From: Spirochaetaceae bacterium
GTDB lineage: Bacteria; Spirochaetota; Spirochaetia; SZUA-6; Bin103
Assembly (NCBI GenBank): GCA_028820215.1
Contig: JAPPKD010000334.1
Location: 2,517 to 11,746 of the forward strand
Direction: 5' to 3'
DNA: 9,230 nucleotides
In this document: in pieces, positions 6,461-9,230 of the stretch
How positions within the stretch are numbered: position 1 is the first letter of the stretch
How the letters are laid out: every line of letters begins with the position of its first letter
The notes under the pieces: model-generated
The model's database searches: none
What the model was told of the DNA's origin: nothing
Seen by the model: the letters and a program-made list of their open reading frames with translations, nothing else
Program-made: the position numbers and the translations under genes

Positions 6461-7498
6461 TCATGCACCGATGTGTCGCGAAGGATCAACGTAATGCCAC
6501 TTCACGACGCGAGGATTCTTGTTGTATTCGCGGATGTATCTCATCAGCTTGCTCTTCAGATCCGCCACCGAACTGAACACTCCGCGGGTGATCACGTCGC
6601 GCGAGATCTTCGCAAACCACAGCTCCACCTGGTTCAGCCACGATGAGTAGGTCGGCGTGAAGTGCAGCCGCACCGTCGGATGGTCGCTCAGAAACTCCTG
6701 CACTCGTTTTGTCTTGTGCGCCGACAGGTTGTCGGCGATCACATGAATCTCCTGGCCGGCCGGCTGATGCGCCACGATGTCGCGCAGAAACGCCACGAAC
6801 TGCTCCGAGGTGTGCCGCGTCGCGGTCTTGCCGAGCACCTCACCGGTCTTCGTATTGAACGCCGCGTACAGCGCCAGCGTGCCGTGCCGGTAGTACTCGA
6901 ACCCGTGCCGTTCGGCCCGTCCCGGCGACAGCGGCAGCACCGGGTCGTTGCGGTCGAGCGCCTGAATCGCCGTCTTCTCGTCCACGCAGAACACCGCCGC
7001 GTGCGCCGGCGGGTTCAGGTACAGCCCGATGATGTCGGCCGCCTTCTGTTCGAAGTCCGGATCGTTGGAGCTCATGTAGCGCTCCAACCGGTGCGGCTGC
7101 AGCCGATGATTGCTCCACACCCGCGCCACCATCATGTGCGACACTCCCAGCTTGGCCGCCAGGCGGCGCGTGCTCCAGTGCGTGGAGCCATCGGTCGGCG
7201 GCTTGCGGGTGGCGTTGAGGATCTTCGCCTCCACGCTCGGCGTGCAGCGAAACGGCTTCTGACCGCGGTGCCGGCTGTACAGCCCCGCCAATCGCTCGGC
7301 GCGAAAGCGGCCAGCCCACATCGCCACGAAGCCGCGGCTACACTCCGCTCGTTCGCACACCACATCCCACGTGAGTCCCTCAGCGAGCAGCAGAATGACG
7401 CGGGCACGGCGCACATCTTCGGCTCGACCGGTGCGACTTCTGGCCCGCTTGGCGAGCTCACGATGCTCGGATTCGGTCAATACGATTCCCTCTCCCAT
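6461..7498 (-). CDS. IS630-family transposase (DDE)
   Basis: A 345-residue transposase. The N-terminal part (about 8-140) is a helix-turn-helix DNA-binding region, with RRARVILLLAEGLTWDVVCE at 30-49 and a second HTH around 107-130 (STRRLAAKLGVSHMMVARVW). The DDE catalytic core follows, with Asp173 in FCVDEKT, Asp256 in VIADNLSAHKT and Glu292 in SWLNQVELWFAKI, a D-35-E spacing usual for IS630. It ends RHIGA just inside the left terminal repeat, so it looks undamaged. The ATG at 7498 is preceded by TATAAT (minus strand of 7506-7511) with only 7 bases between, implying a leaderless mRNA. GGAGG sits 1 base from the ATG, too close for a normal ribosome site. A TTG at residue 7 is an alternative start. 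Confidence 0.95.
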   Translation of the reverse strand: MGEGIVLTESEHRELAKRARSRTGRAEDVRRARVILLLAEGLTWDVVCERAECSRGFVAMWAGRFRAERLAGLYSRHRGQKPFRCTPSVEAKILNATRKPPTDGSTHWSTRRLAAKLGVSHMMVARVWSNHRLQPHRLERYMSSNDPDFEQKAADIIGLYLNPPAHAAVFCVDEKTAIQALDRNDPVLPLSPGRAERHGFEYYRHGTLALYAAFNTKTGEVLGKTATRHTSEQFVAFLRDIVAHQPAGQEIHVIADNLSAHKTKRVQEFLSDHPTVRLHFTPTYSSWLNQVELWFAKISRDVITRGVFSSVADLKSKLMRYIREYNKNPRVVKWHYVDPSRHIGA

Positions 7499-7505
7499 AC
7501 CTCCA

Positions 7506-7536
7506 ATTATAGTACGAAATCAGATGGTACGGTCCA
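7506..7536 (-). promoter_or_regulatory. Transposase promoter overlapping the IS right end
   Basis: On the minus strand a perfect TATAAT (7506-7511) lies 7 bases before the transposase ATG. The best -35 candidate is TGGACC (7531-7536), inside the terminal inverted repeat, with a long 19-base spacer. Overlap with the repeat would let transposase binding repress its own promoter; that is inference. Confidence 0.5.
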
Positions 7537-7539
7537 CTA

Positions 7540-8008
7540 GTTTGGCGCGCGATGGAGGCTCATCGCTGTCGTCTGTCGGTCTGTGCCGCGCTGGAGCCGA
7601 GACGGTGAGTCCGTGGAGTCCTCCAGCTTCATCACGACGTCAGCCTCGCCCGCACGGCGGACATCCACCACCCGCAACTTGCGACCATCAATCCTGGCAT
7701 GTTCAAGGACTGGCTGGATCCGGCTTCGCCAACGGCCATTCGAACGGGACGCGGCGGAATCCCTTTGAGAGCGCATCCGCGTCAGTTACACTTGATCGGC
7801 AAAAGGGAATCGACACAAACGTGCTTCCGCCGCGCGAAAGCCGCCGAGGAGCCACAAGCACCTACATCAGAATGACTTGTTGCCCCTGGCTGATCGCGAA
7901 AGGGTATGAAGGCCGTTCGGCAAAGGGAGTACCCGTCGATCACCCTACTCGAGTGTGTGGTGCATCTCACGCGTGACACTCGAGTCCACGGCCGGCCGCG
8001 TTGCCGTG
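7540..8008. other. About 470 bases with no convincing gene
   Basis: Several short open frames exist on both strands. The most protein-like is minus-strand 7537-7776, whose middle reads EHARIDGRKLRVVDVRRAGE, but it has no ribosome site, no recognised domain, and ends at the TA duplication of the insertion sequence. It could be a remnant. The rest carries an inverted repeat at 7947-7985, listed separately. Confidence 0.4.
7947..7985. repeat. Perfect 10-bp inverted repeat containing CTCGAG
   Basis: ACTCGAGTGT (7947-7956) and ACACTCGAGT (7976-7985) are exact reverse complements around a 19-base loop. Each arm also contains the palindrome CTCGAG. It lies 24 bases upstream of the candidate -35 box of the DUF433 gene and no T-run follows, so an operator-like site or an RNA hairpin are both possible. 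Confidence 0.6.
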
Positions 8009-8037
8009 TTGCCGACGAAGCTCCCTCACTTTAGTAT
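8009..8037 (+). promoter_or_regulatory. Candidate promoter of the DUF433-SIMPL unit
   Basis: TTGCCG (8009-8014) and TAGTAT (8032-8037) are 17 bases apart, each matching consensus at four of six positions. Transcription would begin around 8044, three bases before the ATG at 8047, so the mRNA would be nearly leaderless; no ribosome site is visible before that ATG. Confidence 0.5.
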
Positions 8038-8046
8038 CCTGAGTTG

Positions 8047-8310
8047 ATGGCTGTGCGTTGGAGAGGCGGCGCAGTGTGTCGGATCGTGGCCAATCCAGAG
8101 ATTCTTGGCGGTAAACCGATCGTGGAAGGCACACGCCTCAGCGTCGAGCACATTCTCGGGCTGATTGCTCATGGCATGCCGCACAGCGAGATCGTCGAGT
8201 CCTATCCCGAGTTGTCCATCGACGACCTAAACATCGTGGTCCAATACGCGACCGACTCGCTACGGGATGATGGGCCTGTCACTGACGCCCCAGTGAAGCA
8301 CGATCCGTGA
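8047..8310 (+). CDS. DUF433 family protein (antitoxin-like)
   Basis: An 87-residue protein covering the whole DUF433 domain: RIVANPEILGGKPIVEGTRL at residues 12-31, then VEHILGLIAHGMPHSEIVE (33-51), SYPELSIDDLNIVVQYA (52-68). This small helix-turn-helix-like family is often the antitoxin next to a DUF5615 PIN-like toxin; no such toxin gene lies on either side, so this copy is an orphan or has another role. The start is ATG 8047; TTG 8044 in the same frame is less likely. Its stop overlaps the GTG start of the SIMPL lipoprotein gene (GTGA), indicating translational coupling. A promoter is placed right before the start. A role as repressor of its own unit would fit but is inferred. Confidence 0.88.
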   Translation: MAVRWRGGAVCRIVANPEILGGKPIVEGTRLSVEHILGLIAHGMPHSEIVESYPELSIDDLNIVVQYATDSLRDDGPVTDAPVKHDP

Positions 8311-9095
8311 ATACCGGTCCGATCCTGCTGAGGCGTCGCACCGCATCGGCCGTACTCGGAGCCTTCGCTGCAGCGCTCATCGCCGCGCTTGCCACTGCCG
8401 GCTGCAGCACGACTCCTGCGCAGGGAGCCGCCGCCCCCCTGGCGGCCGCGATCACGCACCCGGCAACCGTGCGGGTCCAGGCCGAAGGCAGTGCGGAAGC
8501 GGTACCCGACATCGCCGTTCTCGGCATGAGCGTCGAGGTCATCGAACCATCGGCGGGCGCGGCGCGAGACCGGGCCGCCCGGCTGACCAGGGCGGTCATC
8601 GACGAGCTCGGGCGCCACGGGGTGGAGGAAGACGACATCCGCACCAGCCGGTTCAGCATCGACCCCGACTACCAGTACACCAACGACGGCAGACGAATTC
8701 TGAATGGCTACCGGGTCATCCACGCACTGGCCGTCACGCATCGGGATCTGGACACCGTCGGAGCCGTCATCGACGCGGCGTCCCGGGCCGGCGGCGATGG
8801 GCTGGCATTCAACCAAATCGCGTTCAGCCACGCCGACCCGGAGCCGCACCGGCAGGCAGCGCGCCGCGACGCGGTGGGCCGACTGCACCGCACCGCCCGG
8901 CAGTTGGCGGAAGCCTCGAACCGCGAACTGGGTCCGCTGCTCGAAATCAGCGAAGAGGTCTCACCGGACTACGGCCCATTCCAGAGCTTCTCCGCGGGCG
9001 CCGCAATGCTGAAAGCCGAGGCGGCCGACACGCCGATCAGCGTCGGAAGTGACGTGATCCGCGTGACCGTCCGCGGCGTGTTCGCCCTGCGCTGA
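8307..9095 (+). CDS. SIMPL-domain (DUF541) lipoprotein
   Basis: A 262-residue exported protein. Residues 1-32 form a signal peptide (RRR at 9-11, a hydrophobic run 14-31) ending at Cys33 in ATAGC, a lipobox with Thr rather than the usual Leu at -3, so lipid attachment is probable but not certain. The SIMPL domain spans about 52-260: RVQAEGSAEAVPDIAVLGMS (56-75), DIRTSRFSIDPDYQY (110-124), NGYRVIHALAVTHRDLDTVG (133-152), FNQIAFS (168-174) and the final IRVTVRGVFAL. SIMPL proteins are periplasmic or envelope proteins of poorly defined function (E. coli YggE is linked to oxidative stress). The start is GTG inside the DUF433 stop codon; a weak GAAG precedes it. Coupling to a cytoplasmic antitoxin-like protein is unusual. 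Confidence 0.9.
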   Translation: MNTGPILLRRRTASAVLGAFAAALIAALATAGCSTTPAQGAAAPLAAAITHPATVRVQAEGSAEAVPDIAVLGMSVEVIEPSAGAARDRAARLTRAVIDELGRHGVEEDDIRTSRFSIDPDYQYTNDGRRILNGYRVIHALAVTHRDLDTVGAVIDAASRAGGDGLAFNQIAFSHADPEPHRQAARRDAVGRLHRTARQLAEASNRELGPLLEISEEVSPDYGPFQSFSAGAAMLKAEAADTPISVGSDVIRVTVRGVFALR

Positions 9096-9230
9096 CTCTA
9101 CGATATGCGGAAGTTGCCTCACTGAGTCGATGACACAAGATACGGACACGAAGGGACTCGATCAGGACACGTTAGCCCGGGTTATTCGCCCCTGCGTGGC
9201 GAGAGCTGGCTGAATTGAGGATTCGAGGCG
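9096..9230. other. Window end, no supported gene
   Basis: A 27-codon frame (9130-9213, MTQDTDTKGLDQ) opens with ATG but has no ribosome site or family match. No hairpin with a T-run follows the SIMPL gene. A gene could begin just beyond the right edge. Confidence 0.4.

Larger units (their letters stand above)
6443..7537 (-). mobile_element. Complete IS630-family insertion sequence
   Basis: A 1095-base element. The left end reads GTGGACTGTAACAT (6443-6456) and the right end, read inward, GTGGACCGTACCAT (complement of 7524-7537), matching at 12 of 14 positions. Both ends are flanked by TA (6441-6442 and 7538-7539), the target duplication typical of the IS630/Tc1-mariner group. The element holds one full-length transposase gene on the minus strand and little else. 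Intact ends and gene suggest a recent or still mobile copy. Confidence 0.93.

Noticed and set aside
6662..7540. Plus-strand 292-codon frame inside the insertion sequence
   Set aside because: Antisense shadow of the transposase; Arg/His/Val-rich, and it runs out exactly at the element end.
6431..7560. A host gene interrupted by the IS630 element
   Set aside because: Joining the flanks at the TA site in all frames gives either an immediate stop or a short unrecognisable peptide.
8202..8888. Minus-strand 228-codon frame opposite DUF433 and SIMPL genes
   Set aside because: Antisense to two genes with clear family motifs; its own translation shows none.

Overview
This is a 9.2 kb stretch of bacterial chromosome. 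Most of it is very GC-rich: one sampled 60-base line inside the ankyrin gene has 47 G/C. Several signs point to a high-GC bacterium outside the enteric type: GTG starts at stop/start overlaps (GTGA), tRNA genes that do not encode their CCA ends, and TANNNT boxes placed a few bases before start codons, as in leaderless transcription. The sequence does not let me name the phylum.

Left part (10-4479): housekeeping and metabolic genes with dense high-GC coding. A short MetE-like methyltransferase reads leftward. Diverging from it is a nucleoside hydrolase whose stop overlaps the GTG start of a 666-residue ankyrin-repeat protein, so these two form a translationally coupled pair. The ankyrin gene converges on a tRNA-Val(GAC) gene. 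That tRNA lies just downstream of, and is probably co-transcribed with, a pterin-4a-carbinolamine dehydratase (phhB-like). A tRNA-Asn(GTT) gene reads rightward from the other side of phhB.

Middle part (4661-8008): an accessory region starting just behind tRNA-Asn. It has about 560 bases of non-coding or decayed sequence, then a strong sigma-70-type promoter, then an AbiU2-type HEPN protein (a family linked to abortive infection) in clearly lower-GC DNA. Next comes a complete IS630-family insertion sequence (6443-7537) with 14-bp terminal repeats and a TA target duplication. After that are about 470 bases with no convincing gene and a 10-bp inverted repeat.

Right part (8009-9095): a promoter followed by a two-gene coupled unit, a DUF433 antitoxin-like protein without its usual toxin and a SIMPL-domain (DUF541) lipoprotein. 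The last 135 bases hold no gene I can support.

The best candidates for a second look are the AbiU2-type gene with its unusual promoter and leader, the nucleoside hydrolase/ankyrin pair, the orphan DUF433/SIMPL pair, and the recurring close spacing between -10 boxes and start codons. I see no CRISPR array, no integrase and no clearly recognisable multi-gene defence operon.
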